NCBI RefSeq assembly: GCF_000422645.1
Contig: NZ_AUGL01000008.1
Coordinates: 1-64,000 of the forward strand
DNA length: 64,000 bases
DNA from: Ferrimonas futtsuensis DSM 18154
Lineage (GTDB): Bacteria > Pseudomonadota > Gammaproteobacteria > Enterobacterales > Shewanellaceae
Direction: 5' to 3'
Position 1 is the stretch's first letter. Each line of letters starts with the position of its first letter. The translations under genes and the position numbers were made by a program. Positions 15,138-23,306 of the stretch are shown here, piece by piece. The notes below the pieces were generated by a model. It was not told where the DNA came from. It ran no database searches and saw only the letters and a program-made list of their open reading frames with translations.

Positions 15138-15861
15138 CTGCGGCTGTAACCTGACACCGGGCAATCAACACCTGGTGGAACCCGGCGGCCACCTGCATCA
15201 GCCCGGCGATGCGGTGCAGCTTCTCACCGGCCTGCTGGATGAGAACGATCATCAGGCGGCCCATAACCGGGAGCACCTGCAGCGCCACAACATCCTGGCC
15301 ATCAATCTGATGTCCTCCCCGGGTAGCGGCAAGACCCGGCTGTTGGAGGAGACCCTGGAACGGCTCAAGGCGCTGGGGATTCGCGCCGGGGTGATAGAGG
15401 GGGATCTGGAAACGGAGAACGACGCCCGGCGCATCGCCGCCAAAGGGGTGCCTGTGGTGCAGATCACCACCGGGATGGCCTGTCACCTGGATGCCCACAT
15501 GGTGCACGACGCCCTGCACAGCCTGCCCCTGGATGAGCTGGATCTGCTGTTTATCGAAAACGTCGGCAACCTGGTGTGCCCGGCGGGGTTTGATCTGGGG
15601 CAGCACCTCAACCTGGTGCTGCTGTCGGTCACCGAAGGGGAGGATAAACCGGCCAAGTACCCGGTGATGTTCCGGGCGGCGGATCTGGTGCTGATCACCA
15701 AGCTGGACCTGCTGGCCCATTTCGATGATTTCAGCCTTCAGGGGGCCGAGCACTACCTGAAGACCCTGGGGCTGGAGGAGCAGACCCTGCCCATCTCCGC
15801 CAAAAGCGGCGAAGGGATGGCCGCCTGGCTGAGCTGGCTGCAGCAGCGGCTGACACCCTGA
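15127..15861 (+). CDS. hypB: HypB, GTPase for nickel delivery
   Basis: HypB hydrolyses GTP while passing nickel to [NiFe] hydrogenase with HypA. The 244-residue protein begins MCNNCGC, the N-terminal high-affinity nickel motif of E. coli HypB. A moderate histidine content follows (HLVEPGGHLHQPGD, then HNREHLQRHN). The GTPase parts are clear: SSPGSGKT (P-loop), EGDLETENDA, ENVGNLVCP and ITKLDLL. Internal metal-site residues in GMACHLDAH are present. It is the last gene of the hypA-cooF operon, overlaps the CooJ-like gene, and is followed by a terminator. Pairing hypA and hypB around the coo genes suggests one nickel supply for both CooS and CooH. Confidence 0.94.
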   Translation: MCNNCGCNLTPGNQHLVEPGGHLHQPGDAVQLLTGLLDENDHQAAHNREHLQRHNILAINLMSSPGSGKTRLLEETLERLKALGIRAGVIEGDLETENDARRIAAKGVPVVQITTGMACHLDAHMVHDALHSLPLDELDLLFIENVGNLVCPAGFDLGQHLNLVLLSVTEGEDKPAKYPVMFRAADLVLITKLDLLAHFDDFSLQGAEHYLKTLGLEEQTLPISAKSGEGMAAWLSWLQQRLTP

Positions 15862-15863
15862 AC

Positions 15864-15889
15864 CGGGGCGCAGAGGCGCCCCTTTTTTT
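15864..15889 (+). terminator. Terminator after hypB
   Basis: GGGGCGC and GCGCCCC form the stem, followed by seven T residues. Confidence 0.88.
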
Positions 15890-15937
15890 CACCCAAAGAG
15901 TGATGGGCGCAACGTTTTCTGAATTGGGGTCGCCCCC

Positions 15938-15953
15938 TGTCAGCCCGCTGACA
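15938..15953. promoter_or_regulatory. CooA-type CO-regulator site upstream of cooM
   Basis: TGTCAGCCCGCTGACA is an inverted repeat with perfect TGTCA/TGACA arms that extends inward (AGC/GCT). A -10-like TAGAGT at 15975-15980 lies about 32 bp from its centre. cooM starts at 16014. This fits CooA activation from a site overlapping the -35 region. Confidence 0.85.
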
Positions 15954-16013
15954 GAAGGGGGGGCCGCCCGGGCCTAGAGTGGGCCTGACAACGACAACAA
16001 GATGAGGATGACC

Positions 16014-19000
16014 ATGGGAGAGTTTTCCATTCTGGCCTGGCTGGGTGCCGGGCTGCTGTTGCTCGGGGAGCTGTGGGCCCTGCGCAACCGAGCCAGCCTT
16101 GGCAGGCTGCTGCTCTACGCCACCGCCGCCGAGCTGGGCTACCTGATCATGGGCCTGGGGCTGGGCGAGCCCTTGGCGCAGACTGGCGCCTGGTTCCATC
16201 TGGCCCTGCAGGCGGTGATGCGACTGCTGGTGATCCTGGCGGCATGGCGGCTGATCCGCGCCGCCGGCAGCGACCGCCTGGACCGGGTGGCTGAGGTGGC
16301 GCCCCAGATGCCACTGAGCCGGCTGATGTTCGGCTTTGGGCTGTTCTCGGTGATGGGGCTCTCCCCCTTCAAGGGGGCTTTCAGCAAATTCATCATCCTG
16401 TACGCCGCCGTGGACCAGGGGCACTGGGCTCTGGCGGTGACCGCCACCCTGGCGGGGATAGTGGCGGCCATCTACACGCTGACGGTGATCCACAAAATCT
16501 GTTTCGGTGCGCCGGCCAGCCGTCCGGTGCTGAGCGAGGCGGGGCAGGGGGCGGCCAGTTTGTTGCTGATGCTGCTGGCGGCCCTGACTACGGTAGGGCT
16601 CAGCCTGGATCCCGAGCCGTTGCTGCACTGGGTGGGGGCCCTCAATGGCCTGACTGAGGGCCATGGCATGCCCAGGTTCGAGTCCCCCTGGCAGGCTCTG
16701 GTGCTGCTGCCCTACCTGAGTGGCTTCGGGGTGTTCCTGCTGGGGCACTTCAGCCCCAGATTGCGGGATCTGATGGTGCAGGCGGTGGCCGCCGTCACCC
16801 TGGTGATGGCCTGGCAGCTGCCCATGGCCGATGGCCTCTCCTGGCTGTTCGCCGTGATCATCGCCCTGGTGATGCTGGTGGTCTGCGTCTACTCCGGCCC
16901 CTATATGCGCAAAGACCCCAGGGCCAACCTCTACTACTTCTTCCTGCTGCTGATGCTCGGTTCCCTGCTGGGGGTGGTCACCGCAACGGATCTGGGTAAC
17001 TTCTACCTGTTCTGGGAGCTGATGACCTGGACCTCCTATCTGCTGGTGATCCACCCCCGCACACCCAAGGCTCTGCGGGCGGGACGTAAGTACTTTCTGA
17101 TGTGCGCCGGCGGCGCCTACATCATGCATTTCGGCATCCTGCTGCTGCACGCCAATCTGGGCAGTTTCGAATTTGCCCATCTTGCTGCGGCGGCCGGGCA
17201 GCTGCCCACCGGGGACGCTCTGGTGATCCTCGCCTGCTTCCTGGTAGGACTTGGGGTCAAGGCCGGGCTGTGGCCCGTCCATGGCTGGCTGCCGGATGCC
17301 CACCCTGTGGCGCCCTCCTCCATCTCCGCACCCATGTCAGCCATCCTCACCAAGGTGGGCCTGTACGGCATCCTGAAGCTGCTGTTTCTGGTGTTCGGGT
17401 CCGCCGCCCTATCGCGGTTGACGGGGGAGGGGGCCCTCTCCATCCCGCTGGTGATCACCCTGCTCGGCGCGGTGACCTTGATCTACGGCGAACTGGCGGC
17501 CCTGCGCGAGCCGGATCTCAAGCGGATGCTGGCGTTCTCCACCCTGGCCCAGGTGGGGGAGATCACCGCGGTACTGGGGCTGGGTAGCTATCTGGCCCTG
17601 GCCGCAGGCCTGGCCCATCTGGTGAATCACGCCATCTTCAAAAGCCTGCTGTTTCTCTGTGCCGGCTCCATCATCTACCGCTACGGCAGTAAGACCCTGA
17701 CCGAGCTGGCTGGCGCCGGACGACGGATGCCCATCACCGGCGTCTGTCTGGCCACCGGTTTGCTGGCGATCATGGGGCTTCCGCCATTCAGCGGTTTCTT
17801 CTCCAAGTACCTGATGATCTTTGCCGCCGTCGACCAGGGCAACCTGGTGCTGCCGGTGGTGATCCTGGTGGGCAGCCTGATAGGCGCTGTCTACTACCTG
17901 CGCATCTTCCGGGTGCTGTTCTTCACCCCGGCTCAGGGGCAGGCGACGGAAGCCCCTGTGGGGATGCTGTTGCCGCAACTGCTGCTGGCGGCTCTGGTGC
18001 TGGCGGCGGGGCTGTTTCCCAACGCGGTGCTGGGCCTGGTTCAGCCGGTGGTGGCACAGCTCTCCCCTGCGGGGGGCGAGCTTCCCTCTCTGGCACTGGA
18101 GTGGTCCTGGGCGGCCCTGGTGGCCTGCATCGGTGCCCCGACGGTGTATCTGCTGGGCAAGCGGGTGCCCGCCCTGGCGGTGCCTGTTGCCCTGACGGTG
18201 ATGGCGCTGTCTCTGATGCTGGTGCTGCAGCAATCCCAGCAGTTTGACCCGCTCTCCTGGTGGTTCGCCCTGCTGATCGCCGCCGTGGGACTGCTGAGCC
18301 TGGCCTACTCCAAGGGCTACATGGCCCACGGTCACAGCCTGCCCAGGTTCCTGATGTTCTTCCTGCTGATGATTGGCGGCCTGCTGGGGATCTGTGCCAG
18401 CCGCGATCTGTTCAACTTCTTCCTGTTCTGGGAGGTGATGAGCAGCTGGGCCCTGTACTTCGCCATCGTTCATGAGGAGAGCGACGATGCCCTGGACGAG
18501 GGGTTCAAGTACCTGATGTTCAATCTGGCCGGGGCCAGCTGCCTGTTCCTGGGAACAGTGATGCTGGCGGCCCCCTCAGGCGAGCTGGCGTTCGAGGGCC
18601 TGGGGCAGAGGCTGGAGGCGATGCCCCAGGCCTGGAGCGCATCGGCGCTGGTGCTGGTGCTGGCGGGGCTGCTGATGAAGGCTGCCCAGCTGCCACTGCG
18701 CATCGATGTACAGATGCACCCACCGACGGCGCCCACGCCGGTCAGTGGCTACATCTCGGCGGTTCTGCTGAAAAGCGGCCCCTTCGGCATGCTGAAATTC
18801 TTTGCAGCCATCGGCATCACCACCCTGGCGGCCCGCTTCGGCGAGGTTCAGGGGTTGCCCTGGCCCGCCTTCCTGGTGGCCCTGGTGGCGGTGTTGACCC
18901 TGCTGGGGGCCGGGGCGATGGCGATGATCCAGACCGGCATCAAGCGGCTGCTGATCTACAGCACCGTCAGCCAGCTGGCCTATGTGCTGCTGGGCCTGGC

Positions 19001-19763
19001 ACTGTTGACTCCCCTGGGTGTCAGCGCCGGCCTGCTGCATTTTGTGAACCACATGCTGCTGAAGAACCTGCTGTTTATGGGTGCCGGGGTGATTCTGGCC
19101 CAGGCGCACCTGCACAGCCTGGATGACCTGGGCGGGCTGGGACGACAGATGCCACTGACCTTCGGCCTGTTCCTGTTCGCCGGGCTTTCCCTGGCGGGGA
19201 TACCGCCGCTCAATGGCTTTGCTTCCAAGTGGCTTATCTACCAGGCCAGCCTGCAATCCGGCCACTACCTGTTTGCCCTGGCCACCCTGATGTCCAGCCT
19301 GTTCACCCTGGCGGCGGTGCTCAAGTTTGCCCATGTGGCCTTCCTCGGACGGCCTTCACCCAGACTGAGCCACCTGACCGACGCCCCGACCTCCATGGCC
19401 TGGCCCATGGTGCTGACCGCCGTTGCCTGTTTGGGGCTGGGTCTGTTCCCCGGCCTGGCGCTGGTGCCCATCGCCGTCATCGTCACCTCCCTGGGGATGA
19501 CTGCCCCAGAGGTGAGCCTGTGGGGGCCGCTGCCCGGTGGCTGGTCCTCCTGGCTGCTGACCCTGACTCTGCTGCTGCCGGCTTTGGCCTGCTGGGGGTT
19601 CTACCGCCTCAGTGCACCCCAGCGAGTGGCGATTCACCATCACGCCTGTGGGGTGGACGACCTGAGTGATGCCGACAGCCACATGGGCGCCGCCGCCCTT
19701 TACGAGTCCCCGAAGGCGCTGCTGCGCGTTCTGGCCAGCCCTTTTAAACGGAGAGAATCATGA
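16014..19763 (+). CDS. cooM: CooM, giant ion-translocating subunit of the CO-induced hydrogenase
   Basis: CooM is the large Mrp/NuoL-like membrane subunit that should pump ions as CooH makes H2. The 1249-residue chain is almost wholly transmembrane and contains a partial antiporter module (about 1-170, with SVMGLSPFKGAFSKF) followed by two complete ones. The first complete module has LFWELMTWTSY and KAGLWPVHGWLPDAHP; the second has LFWEVMSSWALY and KAAQLPLRIDVQMHPP. These carry the conserved Glu and Lys positions of the ion path. I start at ATG 16014 because GAGG lies six bases upstream; ATG 16002 has no ribosome site. It overlaps cooK by four bases. Similar fused CooM proteins are known from Rhodospirillum rubrum. 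Confidence 0.92.
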   Translation: MGEFSILAWLGAGLLLLGELWALRNRASLGRLLLYATAAELGYLIMGLGLGEPLAQTGAWFHLALQAVMRLLVILAAWRLIRAAGSDRLDRVAEVAPQMPLSRLMFGFGLFSVMGLSPFKGAFSKFIILYAAVDQGHWALAVTATLAGIVAAIYTLTVIHKICFGAPASRPVLSEAGQGAASLLLMLLAALTTVGLSLDPEPLLHWVGALNGLTEGHGMPRFESPWQALVLLPYLSGFGVFLLGHFSPRLRDLMVQAVAAVTLVMAWQLPMADGLSWLFAVIIALVMLVVCVYSGPYMRKDPRANLYYFFLLLMLGSLLGVVTATDLGNFYLFWELMTWTSYLLVIHPRTPKALRAGRKYFLMCAGGAYIMHFGILLLHANLGSFEFAHLAAAAGQLPTGDALVILACFLVGLGVKAGLWPVHGWLPDAHPVAPSSISAPMSAILTKVGLYGILKLLFLVFGSAALSRLTGEGALSIPLVITLLGAVTLIYGELAALREPDLKRMLAFSTLAQVGEITAVLGLGSYLALAAGLAHLVNHAIFKSLLFLCAGSIIYRYGSKTLTELAGAGRRMPITGVCLATGLLAIMGLPPFSGFFSKYLMIFAAVDQGNLVLPVVILVGSLIGAVYYLRIFRVLFFTPAQGQATEAPVGMLLPQLLLAALVLAAGLFPNAVLGLVQPVVAQLSPAGGELPSLALEWSWAALVACIGAPTVYLLGKRVPALAVPVALTVMALSLMLVLQQSQQFDPLSWWFALLIAAVGLLSLAYSKGYMAHGHSLPRFLMFFLLMIGGLLGICASRDLFNFFLFWEVMSSWALYFAIVHEESDDALDEGFKYLMFNLAGASCLFLGTVMLAAPSGELAFEGLGQRLEAMPQAWSASALVLVLAGLLMKAAQLPLRIDVQMHPPTAPTPVSGYISAVLLKSGPFGMLKFFAAIGITTLAARFGEVQGLPWPAFLVALVAVLTLLGAGAMAMIQTGIKRLLIYSTVSQLAYVLLGLALLTPLGVSAGLLHFVNHMLLKNLLFMGAGVILAQAHLHSLDDLGGLGRQMPLTFGLFLFAGLSLAGIPPLNGFASKWLIYQASLQSGHYLFALATLMSSLFTLAAVLKFAHVAFLGRPSPRLSHLTDAPTSMAWPMVLTAVACLGLGLFPGLALVPIAVIVTSLGMTAPEVSLWGPLPGGWSSWLLTLTLLLPALACWGFYRLSAPQRVAIHHHACGVDDLSDADSHMGAAALYESPKALLRVLASPFKRRES

Positions 19764-20728
19764 ATCAATTTGAGTCCCTGCTGATCCCCATCTGGGTGAT
19801 GGTGGTGGCGCTGTCTGGCCTGGCCATTGGACTGCTGGCCAAGGGGGCGGACCGCATCCTGCTGGCCCGGTTGCAGCGGCGCATAGGACCTCCGCTGCTG
19901 CAGCCCTTTTTTGACGTCGCCAAGTTGATGCGTAAGCACTCCATGGTGCCCGAGGGCAGTTTTGCCGCCCTGTTCCTCTACCTGCCTGCCGCCGGCGTCT
20001 GCGCCATGGCGGTGGCCCTGGCGCTGGTGCCTGTGCCCGGCTGGTATCAGCCGCCAGCCGCGCTGGGGGACATGTTGGTGCTGCTCTACCTGCTGGCGGT
20101 GCCTGCGGTGGTGATCATGCTCAGCGGCTCGGTCTCCGGTTCCACCTTCGGTGCCATCGGCTTCTCACGGGAGATGAGCATGATGCTGGCCTACGAGGGG
20201 CCGCTGTTGCTGGTGCTGCTGAGTGTGGCCATCCACGTCGGCGTTGCCCAGGGTGGGGTCATCTGCCTCAGCCTGACCGAGATCATCGCCTGGCAGCAGG
20301 TCAACGGCAGCCTGGTGACCAACCCCTGGCTGTGGCCGGCGCTGCTGGCGTTTCTCAGTGTCATCCCCGCCAACCTCGGGGTGCCGCCTTTCGATGTGCC
20401 TGAGGCGGAGTCTGAACTGCTCGAGGGGCCGCTGCTGGAGTACTCCGGGCCGGCCCTGGCGATGTTCAAGCTGATGTCCACCCTCAAGTCCGTGGTGGTG
20501 TTCAGTCTGGCGGTGGTGCTGTTCTGGCCCGGTGCCCTGAGCGGCATCGCCGCCCTGGCCGCCCACCTGCTCAAGTGCCTGGTGCTGTTCCTGCTGGCCA
20601 GGGCCCTGCTTCGGGCCTCGGTGGGGCGAATGCGCATCGACCAGGCGTTCCTGTTCTATTTCAAGTGGCCCGAGCTGCTCGGTGTACTGAGTCTGGCTCT
20701 GGTGCTGCTCGGCTCTCTAAGGGGGTAA
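19760..20728 (+). CDS. cooK: CooK, NuoH/HycD-type membrane subunit
   Basis: CooK anchors the hydrogenase peripheral arm to the membrane, the role of NuoH in complex I and HycD/HyfC in formate hydrogenlyases. The 322-residue protein has about eight hydrophobic segments. The family motif near the first loop is LQRRIGPPLLQPFFDVAKL. The acidic loop DVPEAESELLEGPLLEYSG corresponds to the conserved NuoH glutamates near the quinone-side chamber. It overlaps cooM by four bases and ends two bases before cooL. Confidence 0.93.
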   Translation: MNQFESLLIPIWVMVVALSGLAIGLLAKGADRILLARLQRRIGPPLLQPFFDVAKLMRKHSMVPEGSFAALFLYLPAAGVCAMAVALALVPVPGWYQPPAALGDMLVLLYLLAVPAVVIMLSGSVSGSTFGAIGFSREMSMMLAYEGPLLLVLLSVAIHVGVAQGGVICLSLTEIIAWQQVNGSLVTNPWLWPALLAFLSVIPANLGVPPFDVPEAESELLEGPLLEYSGPALAMFKLMSTLKSVVVFSLAVVLFWPGALSGIAALAAHLLKCLVLFLLARALLRASVGRMRIDQAFLFYFKWPELLGVLSLALVLLGSLRG

Positions 20729-20730
20729 TC

Positions 20731-21171
20731 ATGGCTCTGTTTTCCAACGTGGCGGCCCGCTCGCCCTGGCTGTACCGGATCAATGCCGGCTCCTGCAACG
20801 GCTGTGATGTGGAGCTGGCGACCACCGCCTGCATCCCCAGGTTCGATGTGGAGCGCCTCGGCTGCCAGTACTGCGGCAGTCCCAAGCACGCGGACATCGT
20901 GCTGATCACCGGGCCCCTCACCGCCCGGGTCAAAGAGAAGGTGCTCAGGGTGTATCAGGAGATCCCCGATCCCAAGGTGACGGTGGCAGTGGGGATCTGC
21001 CCCATCAGTGGCGGGGTGTTTCGCGACAGCTACGCCATCGAGGGACCCATCGACCGTTACTTCGATGTGGACGTGAACATCCCCGGCTGTCCACCCCGGC
21101 CCCAGGCGATCCTCGAGGGGGTGGCCCAGGCCATTGAGATCTGGAAACAGCGGCTGCAGGAGGCGTCATGA
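20731..21171 (+). CDS. cooL: CooL, [NiFe] hydrogenase small subunit (NuoB-like)
   Basis: CooL carries the proximal [4Fe-4S] cluster next to the [NiFe] site. The 146-residue form starts at ATG 20731; a longer reading frame back to 20575 overlaps cooK and was rejected. Cluster ligands Cys22 and Cys25 (SCNGCDVE), Cys90 (GICPISGG) and Cys120 (PGCPPRP) are all present. As in other group 4 hydrogenases it lacks the extra C-terminal cluster domain of periplasmic uptake enzymes. It overlaps cooX by four bases. Confidence 0.94.
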   Translation: MALFSNVAARSPWLYRINAGSCNGCDVELATTACIPRFDVERLGCQYCGSPKHADIVLITGPLTARVKEKVLRVYQEIPDPKVTVAVGICPISGGVFRDSYAIEGPIDRYFDVDVNIPGCPPRPQAILEGVAQAIEIWKQRLQEAS

Positions 21172-21680
21172 AGATACTGAAACTGCTTTGGCAGAACCTC
21201 AAGAAGGGGCCCTCTACCGATCCCTTCCCCTTCGGTGACACCTTTACCCCGAAAGGGCTGCGCGGACGCATCCGTTTCGACGCCAGCCGCTGCAGTGCCT
21301 GTCGCATGTGCGAACACGTCTGTGCCGGTGGGGCGATTCGTTTCGAGGAGACCGAGGAGGGCACCACCTTTACCGTCTGGCATAACAGCTGCACCTTCTG
21401 CGGCCTGTGCCAGCACTACTGCATTCCCGGGGCGATTCGGCTGACCGAGGACTGGCATCTGGCTCACCCTCAGTCGCAGAAATACACCATGGTGGAGCAC
21501 GACCTGATCCCCCTTCTGCCCTGTGGCGAGTGCGGCAGGAAGATCACCCGGACCACCACCAGCCTGCTGGGGCGGGCCTACGCCGGCAGCAACGGGGATA
21601 TCCGCACCCTGGCCACACTCTGCCCGGACTGCCGCCGCGCGCGCTCCGCCCAACAGCTCACCAAAGGAGAGATGCTATGA
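21168..21680 (+). CDS. cooX: CooX, 2x[4Fe-4S] ferredoxin subunit (NuoI/HycF-like)
   Basis: CooX relays electrons from CooF to CooL. The 170-residue protein has two [4Fe-4S] motifs, Cys42/45/48/52 (CSACRMCEHVC) and Cys75/78/81/85 (CTFCGLCQHYC). The C-terminal part adds two further Cys pairs, CGEC (119-122) and CPDC near 153, which look like a zinc ribbon, as also seen in some HycF/HyfH proteins. The gene overlaps cooL by four bases and its stop overlaps the cooU start by four. Confidence 0.92.
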   Translation: MKILKLLWQNLKKGPSTDPFPFGDTFTPKGLRGRIRFDASRCSACRMCEHVCAGGAIRFEETEEGTTFTVWHNSCTFCGLCQHYCIPGAIRLTEDWHLAHPQSQKYTMVEHDLIPLLPCGECGRKITRTTTSLLGRAYAGSNGDIRTLATLCPDCRRARSAQQLTKGEML

Positions 21681-22189
21681 ACCCGATGTTTCAACGCTTC
21701 GCCGCCAGCCTGGGGAATACCCTGGCGCAGCCGGCGTCCTGGAACCAGACCACGGACGCCAAAGGGGTCAGCGTTGCCTGGGCCAGGCTGGAGCAGGCGG
21801 AGCAGTTGCTGCCTTTCGCCCGGCTGGTGAAGGTGCTGGGGGGGCGGCTGAGCACCATCACTGCCTACCAGGTAGTGCCCAACCTGGAGATCGCCTATCA
21901 CTTCGACCTGGACGGCTCTACGGTGACCGCCACCGTGGTGCTGCCGGATCAGGGAGCAGTGATCCCCTCAATGACGCCGGTGTTCCTCAACGCCGACTGG
22001 AACGAGCGGGAGTTTGTGGAGCTGTACGACATTGAGGTGACCGGGCACCCCAATCCACGGCGGCTGTTTATCGATGAGAGCATCGACCCCGCCGTATTGC
22101 AGCGTTTTATTCCCTATTCGGATCTGGTGAACGCCGCCAGCACCAAGTCCCTGTGGGAGAAGATCATGAACAGTCGAGGAGAGATCTGA
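21677..22189 (+). CDS. cooU: CooU, NuoC-like subunit
   Basis: CooU corresponds to NuoC (30 kDa) and to the N-terminal part of HycE. It is a structural subunit that packs against CooH. The 170-residue form begins at ATG 21677, overlapping the cooX stop. The upstream extension to 21407 only shadows cooX. The conserved NuoC block is visible: PSMTPVFLNADWNEREFVELYDIEVTGHPNPRRL, in which WNEREFVELYDI is the family signature. It contains no metal ligands. The stop overlaps the cooH start by one base. Confidence 0.92.
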   Translation: MNPMFQRFAASLGNTLAQPASWNQTTDAKGVSVAWARLEQAEQLLPFARLVKVLGGRLSTITAYQVVPNLEIAYHFDLDGSTVTATVVLPDQGAVIPSMTPVFLNADWNEREFVELYDIEVTGHPNPRRLFIDESIDPAVLQRFIPYSDLVNAASTKSLWEKIMNSRGEI

Positions 22190-23271
22190 TGAGTGGATAC
22201 AAAGTCCCGGTGGGGCCGCTGCACGTGGCCCTGGAGGAGCCCATGTACTTCAAGGTGGAGGTGGAGGGGGAGACCATCCGTGACCTGGAGATCACCGCCG
22301 GCCATGTCCACCGGGGCCTGGAGTATCTGGCGGTCAAACGCAACTTCTACCAGAACATTACCCTGACCGAGCGGCTCTGCTCCCTGTGCTCCAACAGCCA
22401 CCCCACCACCTACTGCATGGCACTGGAGTCTCTGGCGGGCATCGAGGTGCCGCTGCGGGGCCAGTATCTGAGGGTGATCGCCGACGAGGTGAAGCGGGTG
22501 GCGTCCAACCTGTTCAACGTGGGGATCATGGCCCACATCATCGGCTTTGACTCGCTGTTCATGCATGTGCTGGAGACCCGGGAGGTGATGCAGGACGTCA
22601 AGGAGACCATCTACGGCAACCGCATGGACCTGGGGGCCAACTGCATCGGCGGCGTCAAGTACGACGTGGATGCCGGGCAAACCCAATGGTTGTTGCAGCA
22701 GATCGGCAGGCTGGTGCCGGCGGTGGAGGAGATTCGCGATCTCTACGGATCCAACCATTTCGTGTTGTCGCGCACTCAGGGGGTGGGACTGCTCACCCTG
22801 GAGGATGTGCAGCGTCATGGCCTGGTGGGGCCGGTGGCCAGGGGCTCGGGACTGGCGTACGATGTTCGTGTCCAGGCGCCCTATGCGGTCTACGATCAGC
22901 TGGATATCGAAATCCAGACCCGCACGGGGGGGGACGTCTGGTCCCGGGCCATGGTACGCCTGGATGAGGTGCTGGTGGCCCTGGACCTGATTCGTCAGTG
23001 CCTGGAACGGATGCCTGCCGGGCCCACCGCCATCAGTGGATTGCCGGTGATCCCAGCAGGAGAGGCGATCGCCAAGAGCGAAGCCCCCAGGGGGGAGCTG
23101 ATCTACTACCTCAAGACCGACGGTTCAGACCGGCCCGAGCGGCTGAAATGGCGGGTGCCGAGCTACCCGAACTGGGATGCCCTCAACACCATGATGACCG
23201 GCGAGAAGGTGGGGGATGTCCCGCTGATGGTCAACAGCATCGACCCCTGTATCTCCTGTACGGAAAGATAG
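22189..23271 (+). CDS. cooH: CooH, group 4 [NiFe] hydrogenase large subunit
   Basis: CooH holds the [NiFe] site and reduces protons with electrons from CO. The 360-residue protein has the proximal L1 motif RLCSLCSNSH (Cys64, Cys67, His71) and ends exactly at the L2 motif DPCISCTER (Cys354, Cys357). No residues follow the L2 motif, so no C-terminal peptide has to be clipped off; the same is known for R. rubrum CooH. The rest resembles NuoD. ATG 22189 overlaps the cooU stop, and the longer reading frame from 22153 was not used. Maturation still needs nickel from HypA/HypB and Fe(CN)2CO from hyp genes elsewhere. Confidence 0.95.
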   Translation: MSGYKVPVGPLHVALEEPMYFKVEVEGETIRDLEITAGHVHRGLEYLAVKRNFYQNITLTERLCSLCSNSHPTTYCMALESLAGIEVPLRGQYLRVIADEVKRVASNLFNVGIMAHIIGFDSLFMHVLETREVMQDVKETIYGNRMDLGANCIGGVKYDVDAGQTQWLLQQIGRLVPAVEEIRDLYGSNHFVLSRTQGVGLLTLEDVQRHGLVGPVARGSGLAYDVRVQAPYAVYDQLDIEIQTRTGGDVWSRAMVRLDEVLVALDLIRQCLERMPAGPTAISGLPVIPAGEAIAKSEAPRGELIYYLKTDGSDRPERLKWRVPSYPNWDALNTMMTGEKVGDVPLMVNSIDPCISCTER

Positions 23272-23306
23272 CCGGGGATCTCAACCCTATACAGAGGAAG
23301 GGCCGG

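Noticed and set aside
22998-23306. Upstream extension of cooA inside cooH
   Set aside because: It only shadows cooH in another frame; the start at 23307 has a good ribosome site and gives the normal CooA length.
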